From Flavobacterium cerinum (lineage in GTDB: Bacteria > Bacteroidota > Bacteroidia > Flavobacteriales > Flavobacteriaceae): a stretch of 64,000 nt of DNA. How positions within the stretch are numbered: the first letter of the stretch is position 1; each line of letters begins with the position of its first letter. A program made the position numbers and the translations under genes. Under the pieces are notes generated by a model. The model had not been told where the DNA came from and searched no databases. It was given only the letters and a program-made list of their open reading frames with translations. The stretch is from contig NZ_CP101751.1 of NCBI RefSeq assembly GCF_024496085.1, forward strand, positions 3,472,001-3,536,000, in the 5' to 3' direction. Positions 45,231 through 53,679 of the stretch are shown piece after piece.

Positions 45231-46298
45231 TTACAGTGCCAATTTCAGAATATAATAAATGATTCCGGCAATTAAAGCAGATACCGGAATAGTCAGGATC
45301 CACGCCCATAAAAGGTTAATAGTTACTCCCCATCGTACTGCTGAAATACGTTTTGTAATTCCAACCCCGATAATCGAACCGGTAATAGTGTGTGTAGTCG
45401 ATACCGGAACTCCCATATGCTCGGTTAAATATAAGGTAACCGCACCGGCAGTTTCAGCTGCTACTCCTTCTAATGGTGTTACTTTGGTAATTTTAGATCC
45501 CATTGTTTTAACGATCTTCCATCCGCCGCTTAATGTTCCTAAACCGATTGCAAGGAAACTCACAAATGGTACCCAGGCCCAATCTTCAACAAAGTGTGCA
45601 AAACGATGATTTGAATCCAAAGCCGTATAAGCTACGTCACCGATATTCATATGGTAACAGATTACAGCTGCTCCGATGATACCCATTACTTTCTGAGCAT
45701 CGTTTCCTCCGTGTCCTAAACTGAACAACGCTGAAGACACTAACTGTAATTTTTTAAACCATTTATCAGCTTTATGCGGATTGACCTTTCGGCAAATATT
45801 CATAATCAGGATGGTTATCAGATAGGCGACAAACATACCGATCAATGGTGCACAAAAGATAAAAAGGAAAGTCGGGATTACTTTGGCGTAGTTAATTACA
45901 TCCACTCCGTTTTCCGATAATGAACCGGCGTGTGCTAAAGCTGCTCCCATAAATCCTCCTAATAAGGTATGAGAAGAAGAAGACGGAATTCCCAGTTTCC
46001 AGGTTAATAAATTCCAGATAATTGCTGCAATAAGTCCCGCAAGAATTACTTCCAGCGTAATAAAGTTCTCATTAACCGATTTGGCGATGGTATTACCAAT
46101 CTTAAATTCACCAATCCAGTACATCGAGATAAAATAAGCTGCAAAGTTAAACGCTGCTGCCCATAATACCGCCTGAAAAGGAGTTAGTACTTTTGTTGCC
46201 ACAATGGTCGCAATCGAGTTGGCCGCATCGTGAAAACCGTTGATATAATCAAAAATCAATGCTAAAACAATGATTATGACAAGTAATGTAAAATCCAT
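45231..46298 (-). CDS. pit: PiT-family inorganic phosphate transporter
   Basis: 355 residues with about ten membrane helices. The two PiT signatures are present: FHDAANSIATIVATKV (about 21-36) and GHGGNDAQKVMGI (about 190-202), in an inverted repeat fold typical of sodium- or proton-coupled phosphate uptake through the inner membrane. It follows the DUF47 gene by 26 bases, the usual partner. Expression of the pair may respond to phosphate through the repeat at 47007-47023. Confidence 0.92.
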   Translation of the reverse strand: MDFTLLVIIIVLALIFDYINGFHDAANSIATIVATKVLTPFQAVLWAAAFNFAAYFISMYWIGEFKIGNTIAKSVNENFITLEVILAGLIAAIIWNLLTWKLGIPSSSSHTLLGGFMGAALAHAGSLSENGVDVINYAKVIPTFLFIFCAPLIGMFVAYLITILIMNICRKVNPHKADKWFKKLQLVSSALFSLGHGGNDAQKVMGIIGAAVICYHMNIGDVAYTALDSNHRFAHFVEDWAWVPFVSFLAIGLGTLSGGWKIVKTMGSKITKVTPLEGVAAETAGAVTLYLTEHMGVPVSTTHTITGSIIGVGITKRISAVRWGVTINLLWAWILTIPVSALIAGIIYYILKLAL

Positions 46299-46324
46299 AC
46301 GATCTTGTTTCTAGTGATGAGCTG

Positions 46325-46972
46325 TTATGAATACTTAACCGTAACCGATTCTAAAACATTGGCAACACTCTTACACTTGTCAGATGCAGTTTCTAATGCC
46401 GATAAAACTTCTTTGTATTTAATGATATTTTTAGCATCCGTTTCATTTTCGAAAATATCGGCTACTGCTTTATCAAATACGTTATCCGCTTTGCTCTCTA
46501 ATTTGTTGATTTTTTTACAAGCATCAGCAATTGCTTTCAGGTTTTTAAGATCTTTCAGCTCTTTAATCGCGTTACCGATATGCTGACAAGCTTCTAAATT
46601 GATTTCCGTTAACTTACGGATCGATTTTGTAATTTTTTCTACCTGATACAAACGCATTCTGCTTGCCGCTCCGTGCATATAATCCGCTACATCATCAATT
46701 GCCGTAATTAGCGCGTGAATATCTTCACGGTCAAACGGAGTAATAAAGTTTCGGCTTAATTCCAGGTTTGTTTTATGTGTAATCTCTTCGATGTTAGCTT
46801 CTAACTCTTCAATCTTCTTGTAGTACTCTTCTCTTTCATTTTTCGGGGCATTTACCGCCTCATGAAGGGTTTCTGCCAACTGGATCAGGTTTAGGGAAGC
46901 CTGCTCAAAAAGAGGAAAGAATTTCTTATCTTTCGGTACTAAAAACTGGAAAATGTTGTTTAATGACATCAT
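46325..46972 (-). CDS. DUF47 (PhoU-like) protein, PiT partner
   Basis: 215 residues, all helical. The run SLNNIFQFLVPKDKKFFPLFEQ and the middle RNFITPFDREDIHALITAIDDVADY are typical of DUF47 proteins, which are PhoU-like and adjust or stabilise PiT transport. Starts with two ATGs (46972 or 46969). Upstream gene of the pit operon. Confidence 0.88.
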   Translation of the reverse strand: MMSLNNIFQFLVPKDKKFFPLFEQASLNLIQLAETLHEAVNAPKNEREEYYKKIEELEANIEEITHKTNLELSRNFITPFDREDIHALITAIDDVADYMHGAASRMRLYQVEKITKSIRKLTEINLEACQHIGNAIKELKDLKNLKAIADACKKINKLESKADNVFDKAVADIFENETDAKNIIKYKEVLSALETASDKCKSVANVLESVTVKYS

Positions 46973-47006
46973 ATGTTAATTTAATGACGCGAAATTACCC
47001 CTGTAA

Positions 47007-47023
47007 TGTTAAGCTAACGTTAA
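47007..47023 (-). promoter_or_regulatory. Possible Pho-box (two TTAACR units at 11-bp spacing)
   Basis: On the minus strand TTAACG and TTAACA start exactly 11 bases apart (repeats CTTAACGTTA and CTTAACATTA), like the TTAACA repeats bound by PhoP and 11-bp repeats of PhoB. It ends about nine bases before a -7-like TAATTTCG (46997-46990). An expected third or fourth repeat is weak or missing. Confidence 0.45.
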
Positions 47024-47149
47024 GTAAACAACAATTCATGTTTAATTAATACTTCCGAAAAACTTCCCCTTTTACCGCCTTTTATTTTGATAATTAAATC
47101 GTAAATTAGCCCTCCGACAAACAAACCCAAAAGCTTAAACAACATATAA

Positions 47150-48778
47150 ATGGATTTAAACTTCAACAAAAACGAAGATCATAACAAACTTTTAGTCTCT
47201 GAATTAAAGCAAAATTTAACTAAAGTTAAACTGGGAGGAGGCGAAAAACGTATTGCAAAATTACACGCAGAAGGAAAAATGACGGCTCGTGAGCGTATCG
47301 ATTATTTATTGGACGACAAATCAAAAAGTATCGAAATCGGCGCTTTTGTAGGCGAAGGTATGTATAAAGAACATGGCGGATGTCCTTCAGGCGGTGTAGT
47401 TGTTAAAATCGGATATATCAAAGGAAAACAATGTATAGTAGTAGCCAATGATGCTACGGTAAAAGCCGGAGCCTGGTTCCCGATTACTGCCAAAAAGAAT
47501 CTGAGAGCACAGGAAATCGCAATGGAAAATAAATTACCGATTATTTATCTGGTTGACAGTGCCGGTGTTTATTTACCGATGCAGGATGAAATTTTCCCGG
47601 ATAAAGAACATTTCGGTCGTATTTTCCGTAATAATGCTATCATGAGCAGTATGGGAATTACCCAAATTGCAGCCGTAATGGGAAGCTGTGTAGCCGGAGG
47701 TGCTTATCTTCCGATTATGAGTGACGAAGCCCTGATTGTAGATAAAACCGGAAGTATTTTCCTTGCCGGAAGCTACCTGGTTAAAGCAGCTATCGGCGAA
47801 ACTATTGACAATGAAACGCTGGGCGGTGCTACTACGCATTGCGAAATATCAGGCGTTACCGATTATAAAGCCAAAGACGATAAAGATGCTTTGGATACGA
47901 TTAAAAACATCGTTGGAAAGATCGGTGATTTCGAAAAAGCAGGTTATAACCGTGAAAAACCGGCAAAACCGGCATTAGATGAAAACGAAATTTACGGTAT
48001 TCTTCCGAAAGCACGTTCTGAACAATACGACATGATGGAAATCATCAAACGTATGGTCGATAATTCCGAATTTGACGAATATAAAGCCGGATATGGTCAA
48101 ACCATCATTACCGGATATGCCCGTATCGACGGATGGGCTGTAGGAATTGTAGCCAATCAGCGAAAAGTGGTAAAAACCAAAAAAGGAGAAATGCAGTTCG
48201 GTGGTGTGATTTATTCCGACAGTGCGGATAAGGCAACCCGTTTTATTGCTAACTGTAACCAAAAGAAAATTCCGTTGGTTTTCCTTCAGGACGTAACCGG
48301 ATTTATGGTAGGTTCCAAATCCGAACACGGCGGAATTATTAAAGACGGCGCCAAAATGGTAAATGCCGTATCTAACTCAGTCGTTCCGAAATTTACTGTT
48401 GTCGTAGGAAATTCTTATGGTGCCGGTAATTACGCTATGTGCGGTAAAGCTTATGATCCGAGACTGATTTTTGCCTGGCCAAGTGCCGAATTGGCTGTTA
48501 TGGGAGGTGCGCAGGCTGCCAAAGTATTATTACAGATTGAAGCTTCTTCGCTAAAAGCAAAAGGGGAAGAATTGACTCCGGAAAAAGAAACTGAAATGTT
48601 TGATAAAATCAAAGCGCGCTATGATGCTCAGGTATCCCCTTATTACGCTGCTTCACGACTTTGGACGGATGCCATTATCGATCCGCTGGATACCCGTAAA
48701 TGGATTTCCATGGGAATTGAAGCGGCTAATCATGCTCCGATTGAAAAACCGTTTAACTTAGGCGTGATACAGGTTTAA
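47150..48778 (+). CDS. Acyl-CoA carboxylase beta subunit, methylcrotonyl-CoA type likely
   Basis: 542 residues. Carboxyltransferase that moves CO2 from biotin to an acyl-CoA. Both crotonase-like halves are present. The segment VDSAGVYLPMQDEIFPDKEHFGRIF and the following AAVMGSCVAGGAYLP resemble the methylcrotonyl-CoA carboxylase beta group (leucine breakdown) more than the propionyl-CoA type. No biotin-carrying alpha subunit is next to it, so it must work with one coded elsewhere. Substrate therefore not certain. Confidence 0.88.
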   Translation: MDLNFNKNEDHNKLLVSELKQNLTKVKLGGGEKRIAKLHAEGKMTARERIDYLLDDKSKSIEIGAFVGEGMYKEHGGCPSGGVVVKIGYIKGKQCIVVANDATVKAGAWFPITAKKNLRAQEIAMENKLPIIYLVDSAGVYLPMQDEIFPDKEHFGRIFRNNAIMSSMGITQIAAVMGSCVAGGAYLPIMSDEALIVDKTGSIFLAGSYLVKAAIGETIDNETLGGATTHCEISGVTDYKAKDDKDALDTIKNIVGKIGDFEKAGYNREKPAKPALDENEIYGILPKARSEQYDMMEIIKRMVDNSEFDEYKAGYGQTIITGYARIDGWAVGIVANQRKVVKTKKGEMQFGGVIYSDSADKATRFIANCNQKKIPLVFLQDVTGFMVGSKSEHGGIIKDGAKMVNAVSNSVVPKFTVVVGNSYGAGNYAMCGKAYDPRLIFAWPSAELAVMGGAQAAKVLLQIEASSLKAKGEELTPEKETEMFDKIKARYDAQVSPYYAASRLWTDAIIDPLDTRKWISMGIEAANHAPIEKPFNLGVIQV

Positions 48779-48800
48779 CACGCTTTTATGTAACAATTTG

Positions 48801-48838
48801 AAAAATCTACTACTTATTTATAATTAGTAGATTTTTTT
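48801..48838 (+). terminator. Intrinsic terminator after the carboxylase gene
   Basis: The stem AAAAATCTACTA / TAGTAGATTTTT with a 12-base loop is followed by more Ts. Confidence 0.8.
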
Positions 48839-48902
48839 ATTCCCGGTCTTTTACCGGAAATTGCAAAAACCTATTTTTTCCCCTGAATTAAAAGCTTGTC
48901 TT

Positions 48903-50534
48903 ATGAAAAATATTATACTGTCTTCGCTCCTTCTTTTCGGTTTCCAACAGGTTTCCGCACAGTTAATCACTGAAAAAGAAGTATTCACACGTCGGGATTC
49001 TCTTCATGGCGGTTTGCGTCCGGAACGTACCAGTTACGATGTACAGCGCTATGATTTAAATATCACCATAAATCCCGAGGAACGCTCCATTAAAGGATTT
49101 AATGATATTACTTTTAAAGTAGTTCAGCACACGAATAAAATTCAGGTGGATCTGTTCGAAAATATGAAAGTTGACAGTATTCTGTTTCAAAACAAAAAAC
49201 TGGAATACCAACGCGACAACGATGCTGTTTTTATAGCTTTTCCGGAACGCCTTTTAAAAGACAGTACACAAAAGATTCGTTTTTATTATTCCGGTCAGCC
49301 GGTGGTTGCTAAAAATGCGCCTTGGGACGGTGGTTTTGTTTTCAGTAAAGATCGTAGCGGTAAAGACTGGATTGCTGTAGCCGTACAGGGAACCGGTGCC
49401 AGTTTATGGTATCCGGTAAAAGATTCGCAAACGGACGAACCGGATAATGGTGCAACCGTAAAAGTAGCTGTTCCTAACGGTTTGATGAATGTATCAAACG
49501 GTCGGTTTAAAGGTAGCGAAGATCTGAAAAACGGTTATACCCGTTGGGATTGGGAAGTAATCAATCCGATAAACAATTATGATATCACGGTCAACATCGC
49601 TGATTATGCACATATACACGATAATTATAAAGGTTTAGATCTGGATTATTATGTATTACGCGAAAATGAAGCCAAAGCCCGTAAGCATTTTGAAGAAGTA
49701 AAACCTATGATGGATTGCTTTCAGTCAAAATTCGGAAAATATCCGTTCTGGGAAGATAGCTATAAACTGGTCGAAACACCTTATTTGGGTATGGAACATC
49801 AAAGTGCTGTGGCTTACGGAAACAAATACAGGAAAGGGTACCTGGGTAATGACCTGAGCGGTACCGGAATCGGACTTACATTCGATTTTATTACTATTCA
49901 CGAATCCGGGCACGAATGGTTCGGAAACAGCATTACTTCCAAAGACATCGCCGACATGTGGATTCACGAAGCCTTTACCACTTATACCGAAGCTGTTTTT
50001 GTGGAATGTAATTTAGGCTATGACAAAGCGCTTTTATATGTAAACGGACAAAGTAGAAATGTCAAAAATGACCGCCCGATAATCGGATTTTACGGCGTAA
50101 ACAAAGAAGGTTCCGGCGATATGTATTACAAAGGTTCCTTATTACTAAACACCATACGCCATATCATAAATGACGATACCAAATGGTGGAAATTATTGTT
50201 GGATTATTCCGAAACTTATAAAAAACAGATTATCGATACCGAAACCGTTGTTGCTTTCTTCAATAAGGAAACCGGTATGAATCTTACCCCTTTGTTTAAT
50301 CAATACTTACGCTATAAAAACATTCCGGAACTGGAACTTAGAACACGTAATAATCGTTTGGAATACCGATGGAAAGCTGATGTTGAAAATTTCGAAATGC
50401 CCATCGAATACACTTATGACGGCAAAACCAATCGGATCAATGTAACAAGTGAATGGCAGAAATTCGACAAAAAGATAAAAGCCGACAAACTAAGTTTTAA
50501 TACGATGAAAATGTATTTCACTGTTCAGAAATAA
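48903..50534 (+). CDS. Secreted M1-family metallopeptidase
   Basis: 543 residues from ATG 48903 (MKNIILSSLLLFGFQQVSAQ), which gives a signal peptide; an upstream TTG start adds 14 residues with none. The catalytic motif HESGH followed by EAFTTYTE 18 residues on supplies the zinc ligands HExxH and Glu, and YLGMEHQSAVAYG replaces GAMEN. It is an aminopeptidase of the outer compartment. Length is short (no C-terminal helical domain), like other flavobacterial M1 enzymes. Followed at a distance by doxX. Confidence 0.9.
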   Translation: MKNIILSSLLLFGFQQVSAQLITEKEVFTRRDSLHGGLRPERTSYDVQRYDLNITINPEERSIKGFNDITFKVVQHTNKIQVDLFENMKVDSILFQNKKLEYQRDNDAVFIAFPERLLKDSTQKIRFYYSGQPVVAKNAPWDGGFVFSKDRSGKDWIAVAVQGTGASLWYPVKDSQTDEPDNGATVKVAVPNGLMNVSNGRFKGSEDLKNGYTRWDWEVINPINNYDITVNIADYAHIHDNYKGLDLDYYVLRENEAKARKHFEEVKPMMDCFQSKFGKYPFWEDSYKLVETPYLGMEHQSAVAYGNKYRKGYLGNDLSGTGIGLTFDFITIHESGHEWFGNSITSKDIADMWIHEAFTTYTEAVFVECNLGYDKALLYVNGQSRNVKNDRPIIGFYGVNKEGSGDMYYKGSLLLNTIRHIINDDTKWWKLLLDYSETYKKQIIDTETVVAFFNKETGMNLTPLFNQYLRYKNIPELELRTRNNRLEYRWKADVENFEMPIEYTYDGKTNRINVTSEWQKFDKKIKADKLSFNTMKMYFTVQK

Positions 50535-50651
50535 ACTACAAATATATTTTTTTAACACTTTACATAGTTAAAACACTTATTTTCAACTGATTTATTATTA
50601 AATTATAATTTTATTTAGTAACTTTCATCCTAAATCAAATAGTCATTTGTT

Positions 50652-51077
50652 ATGGATAGAGTAAAAAGTTTAAACAAATGGGCAAATGCTCATACCAGCT
50701 ATCCGTTGGATCTGGTACGAATTGCTCTTGGTGTCTTTTTGTTTTTAAAAGGGGTATTTTTTATCACAAACAGACAGTACTTACATGAAATTCTAGGACA
50801 ATTAAACAGGAATTTCGGTAGTGAAATGTTACTAATCCATTATGTTGCTTCGGCACATATGGTTGGCGGTATTATGATCATCTTCGGACTATTAACCCGT
50901 TGGTCGATTTGGGCACAATTACCGATACTGATCGGAGCGGTTATGATTAACTTTTTTGGGCAAATGAATGCACAAAACCTGATTATGGCTTCCATTACCC
51001 TTATGGTCTGTATTTTTTTCCTTTTCTACGGAAGCGGAAAACACTCCGCCGATTATTATTTTAAAATGAATCAATAA
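50652..51077 (+). CDS. DoxX-family membrane protein
   Basis: 141 residues with four hydrophobic helices (about 20-41, 62-83, 90-108, 113-131) in the usual DoxX layout. DoxX-type proteins serve as membrane subunits of oxidoreductases or are uncharacterised. A -7-like TAACTTTC (50619-50626) lies 25 bases before the ATG. A terminator follows. Confidence 0.8.
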   Translation: MDRVKSLNKWANAHTSYPLDLVRIALGVFLFLKGVFFITNRQYLHEILGQLNRNFGSEMLLIHYVASAHMVGGIMIIFGLLTRWSIWAQLPILIGAVMINFFGQMNAQNLIMASITLMVCIFFLFYGSGKHSADYYFKMNQ

Positions 51078-51093
51078 GTTTTATAAAATCCCA

Positions 51094-51170
51094 CCACAAA
51101 GTCCACTTGAACCAACGTGTATTCAGAAACGTGTTGTGAACATAATAACGGGTGACTTTGTGGTTTTTTT
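51094..51170. terminator. Long-loop hairpin terminator between doxX and menE
   Basis: A perfect 10-bp stem CCACAAAGTC / GACTTTGTGG with a 50-base loop is followed by TTTTTTT. Convergent genes on both sides; the loop contains a direct repeat AACGTGT. Confidence 0.55.
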
Positions 51171-51176
51171 ATGCTT

Positions 51177-52220
51177 TTACGCCAACGTTTCTCTTCGTTT
51201 TACCTTACCGGTTTCCGTTTCTTTAAAATGCGGTACAAAAATGATTTCCTTCGGTTTTTCAAATTTCTCCAATCGGTCGAAAACCTCAGGTGCTATAGTA
51301 TACGGCTCACTTTCTACGACCAACACCAACTTTTCACCCAAAGTAGCATCTTCTTTTCCGATCACAAAAAAACGATGCGAAATAGCCGTTGCCAGTTTTT
51401 CTTCAATCTGTTCCGGAAATAATTTTACTCCACCACTATTGATCACATTATCATAACGTCCTAACCAGATAAAATGCGTATCATCTACAAGGTTTACCAT
51501 ATCATTCGTCACCAAAGAATGATCACAAACACGAGGCGCGTCTATCACCAGACATCCTCTCTCATCGGTATGAATTGCAATTCCCGGTAAGATTGTAAAA
51601 GCCATATCCTGCACTTTTTTGGCTGCGATATGCGTTATCGTTTCCGTCATTCCATAAGTTTCGTAAACTGCTATTGGCAATGCTTTTAACTTTTCAGCCA
51701 AAGTTGCGTTTATTTTGGCGCCGCCGATAATCACTTTTTTAACGAGATCCAATGCTAACAAAGATTGCTCTACCTGTAATGGTACCATAGCTGCAAAATC
51801 ATACTTCCGCCCTGTTACATCCAACGGATGAGAATCCGGCAATACATAATCCAGCTCCAGTCCGAGAATAAAAGCCCGAACCAGCATCATTTTCCCCGCT
51901 ATATACTGAATAGGTAAACAATGTAACGCACTGTCACCCGGTTTTAAATCGAAAAAATCACCTGTAGCCAATGCTGAATTCACCATAGCCGCTTTTTTTA
52001 ACTGAATCGTTTTAGGTGCACCTGTTGTTCCGGAAGTGGTCATTTCGATATAATCTTTTCCGTCAAACCATTCCAGGATAAAAGTTCCCAGGGCTTTTTC
52101 GTGTATCTCGCCTTCTTTAATAAATATAAAAGCCTTATCACACAATTCCTTTCCGTTAAAGTGTATTCCGTTTAATTTAAAACGATTGTGTACATTTTTG
52201 TAGGTTAGTTTCGTACTCAT
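51177..52220 (-). CDS. menE: o-Succinylbenzoate-CoA ligase-like AMP-binding enzyme
   Basis: 347 residues from ATG 52220; a TTG start 27 bases earlier overlaps the CPBP gene. It activates o-succinylbenzoate with ATP and CoA in menaquinone synthesis. The P-loop TTSGTTGAPKTIQL (about 70), YGMTETITHIA and the C-terminal GRYDNVINSGGVKLFP, KVKRRETL motifs define the family. The shorter N-terminal part is usual for Bacteroidota MenE. Only this menaquinone gene is in the window. Confidence 0.85.
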   Translation of the reverse strand: MSTKLTYKNVHNRFKLNGIHFNGKELCDKAFIFIKEGEIHEKALGTFILEWFDGKDYIEMTTSGTTGAPKTIQLKKAAMVNSALATGDFFDLKPGDSALHCLPIQYIAGKMMLVRAFILGLELDYVLPDSHPLDVTGRKYDFAAMVPLQVEQSLLALDLVKKVIIGGAKINATLAEKLKALPIAVYETYGMTETITHIAAKKVQDMAFTILPGIAIHTDERGCLVIDAPRVCDHSLVTNDMVNLVDDTHFIWLGRYDNVINSGGVKLFPEQIEEKLATAISHRFFVIGKEDATLGEKLVLVVESEPYTIAPEVFDRLEKFEKPKEIIFVPHFKETETGKVKRRETLA

Positions 52221-52230
52221 ATTCGTATCG

Positions 52231-53124
52231 TTATTTTTCAAATACAATTTTACCGGTTAGCTTTTCCTTCCAGTTCTTCCATTGGTATTTCTTCGAAAAG
52301 ATATAGAGCAATATCGGGAAAATCACGAATACCGGGAGAATCACATCAAATCCGGCAGTCGGTTCCGACATATCTTTTAAAATTGAATGCGTCTGAAAAG
52401 CTGTCCAATCGGATGTCACTAATAAAGCTCCGACCAGATTATTGGCCGCATGGAATCCCAATGCCAGTTCCAATCCCTCATCCATCAACGTAATAATTCC
52501 CAGAAAGAAACCGGTACCGATATAATAAATCAATATAACATACCCCATTTTTCCAACTTCCGGATTAGCAATATGCATCAGTCCGAACATTATCGACGTA
52601 ATCAGCAAAGGAATTAACCGACTTCGTGTAACAACACCGATTCCCTGCATCATATACCCCCGAAACAGGTATTCTTCAAAACTGGTTTGCAATGGAATCA
52701 ATATTATAGCCAATATAAAAAAGGTCAAAAACGGTCCCAATTGAAAGTTTATTTTAAAATTTTCCGGACTCGAAAAATAAACCGCCAGTGTCATTGCCAC
52801 AGATAATCCTGCCCATAATCCGAACGAAAAGAAAATCCGCCCCCAATCCACTTTAGGTCGGGATGTTGTCAAACTGGTAATACTCTGATGATGGATTATT
52901 TTCACCCATCCCCATAAAAACAAACAAGCAACAGATAAAGGTATAATAAGCATTACAAATGTCAGATTTTCGCCAATTGCTGCGATACTCTGGTGTATGG
53001 CTTCATCTGTATCTACATCGGCAGCCATTATATAATTGGCAACCATCAGTGTCAGAAAAAAAACCGGAATGGGCAAATACGATAAAAATCTAAAATTTTC
53101 TTTTTTGGCTTGTTCAATAAACAT
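52231..53124 (-). CDS. CPBP-family intramembrane metalloprotease
   Basis: 297 residues from ATG 53124 (MFIEQAKKENFRF), the usual N-terminus in this family; a GTG start 21 codons earlier is rejected. About seven membrane helices. The catalytic EEYLFRGYMM (Glu-Glu pair and Arg), the histidine in GLMHIA and the later FHAANN fit the CPBP/Abi pattern. In eukaryotes and Firmicutes such enzymes process CAAX proteins or confer bacteriocin tolerance; substrate here unknown. 10 bases before menE in the same operon. Confidence 0.83.
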   Translation of the reverse strand: MFIEQAKKENFRFLSYLPIPVFFLTLMVANYIMAADVDTDEAIHQSIAAIGENLTFVMLIIPLSVACLFLWGWVKIIHHQSITSLTTSRPKVDWGRIFFSFGLWAGLSVAMTLAVYFSSPENFKINFQLGPFLTFFILAIILIPLQTSFEEYLFRGYMMQGIGVVTRSRLIPLLITSIMFGLMHIANPEVGKMGYVILIYYIGTGFFLGIITLMDEGLELALGFHAANNLVGALLVTSDWTAFQTHSILKDMSEPTAGFDVILPVFVIFPILLYIFSKKYQWKNWKEKLTGKIVFEK

Positions 53125-53241
53125 ATTCAGTTCGTGTATTTTAAAGTATCCTCCGTAAATAAAGTGTTTCGGAGAATTTGTTTGCACTAAGTTAATTTAA
53201 TTTTCACAGAATATTATTTCCTTTGTAAAAAATATTAAGCC

Positions 53242-53583
53242 ATGATTACGATTTATCACAATCCGAGATGCAGCAAATCCAGAGAAGGACTTTGTCTTTT
53301 AGAAGAAAAGGGAATAACGTTTGAAACTGTAAAATACCTGGATCAACCATTAACGACAGAAGAATTACGATCTATCATCACCAAATTGGGTATAAAACCG
53401 ATTGAATTGGTTCGGCAAAAAGAAAGTTTATGGATTGAAAATTATAAAGGTAAAACGCTATCCGACGACGCACTGATTACCATTATGGCCGAAAATCCGA
53501 AACTTATTGAAAGACCTATCGTTATCAACGGTGATAAAGCCGTGATCGGACGTCCGACAGAAAAAATTCTGGACATTATTTAG
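53242..53583 (+). CDS. arsC: Arsenate reductase (ArsC/Spx family)
   Basis: 113 residues. The catalytic loop IYHNPRCSKSREGL (Cys10) and the arginines of the ArsC active site, including ERPIVING (about 90), are present. It reduces arsenate using glutaredoxin-type thiols; Spx-like paralogues act in transcription, but the full arginine set favours ArsC. It stands alone, divergent from the CPBP gene, with a -7-like TTCCTTTG about 22 bases upstream. Confidence 0.85.
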   Translation: MITIYHNPRCSKSREGLCLLEEKGITFETVKYLDQPLTTEELRSIITKLGIKPIELVRQKESLWIENYKGKTLSDDALITIMAENPKLIERPIVINGDKAVIGRPTEKILDII

Positions 53584-53639
53584 AATTATTAAACGGTTGT
53601 TTTAACAAACATTTGTGATTTTACACTTAAACCCGGGAC

Positions 53640-53647
53640 TACTTTTG
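53640..53647 (+). promoter_or_regulatory. -7 promoter element of the TonB-dependent-like receptor gene
   Basis: TACTTTTG matches TAnnTTTG, 32 bases before the ATG; a TTG sits 24 bases upstream (53613-53615). Confidence 0.55.
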
Positions 53648-53679
53648 CAGTCTTACCTTGTAAATCAAACTAAACATTC

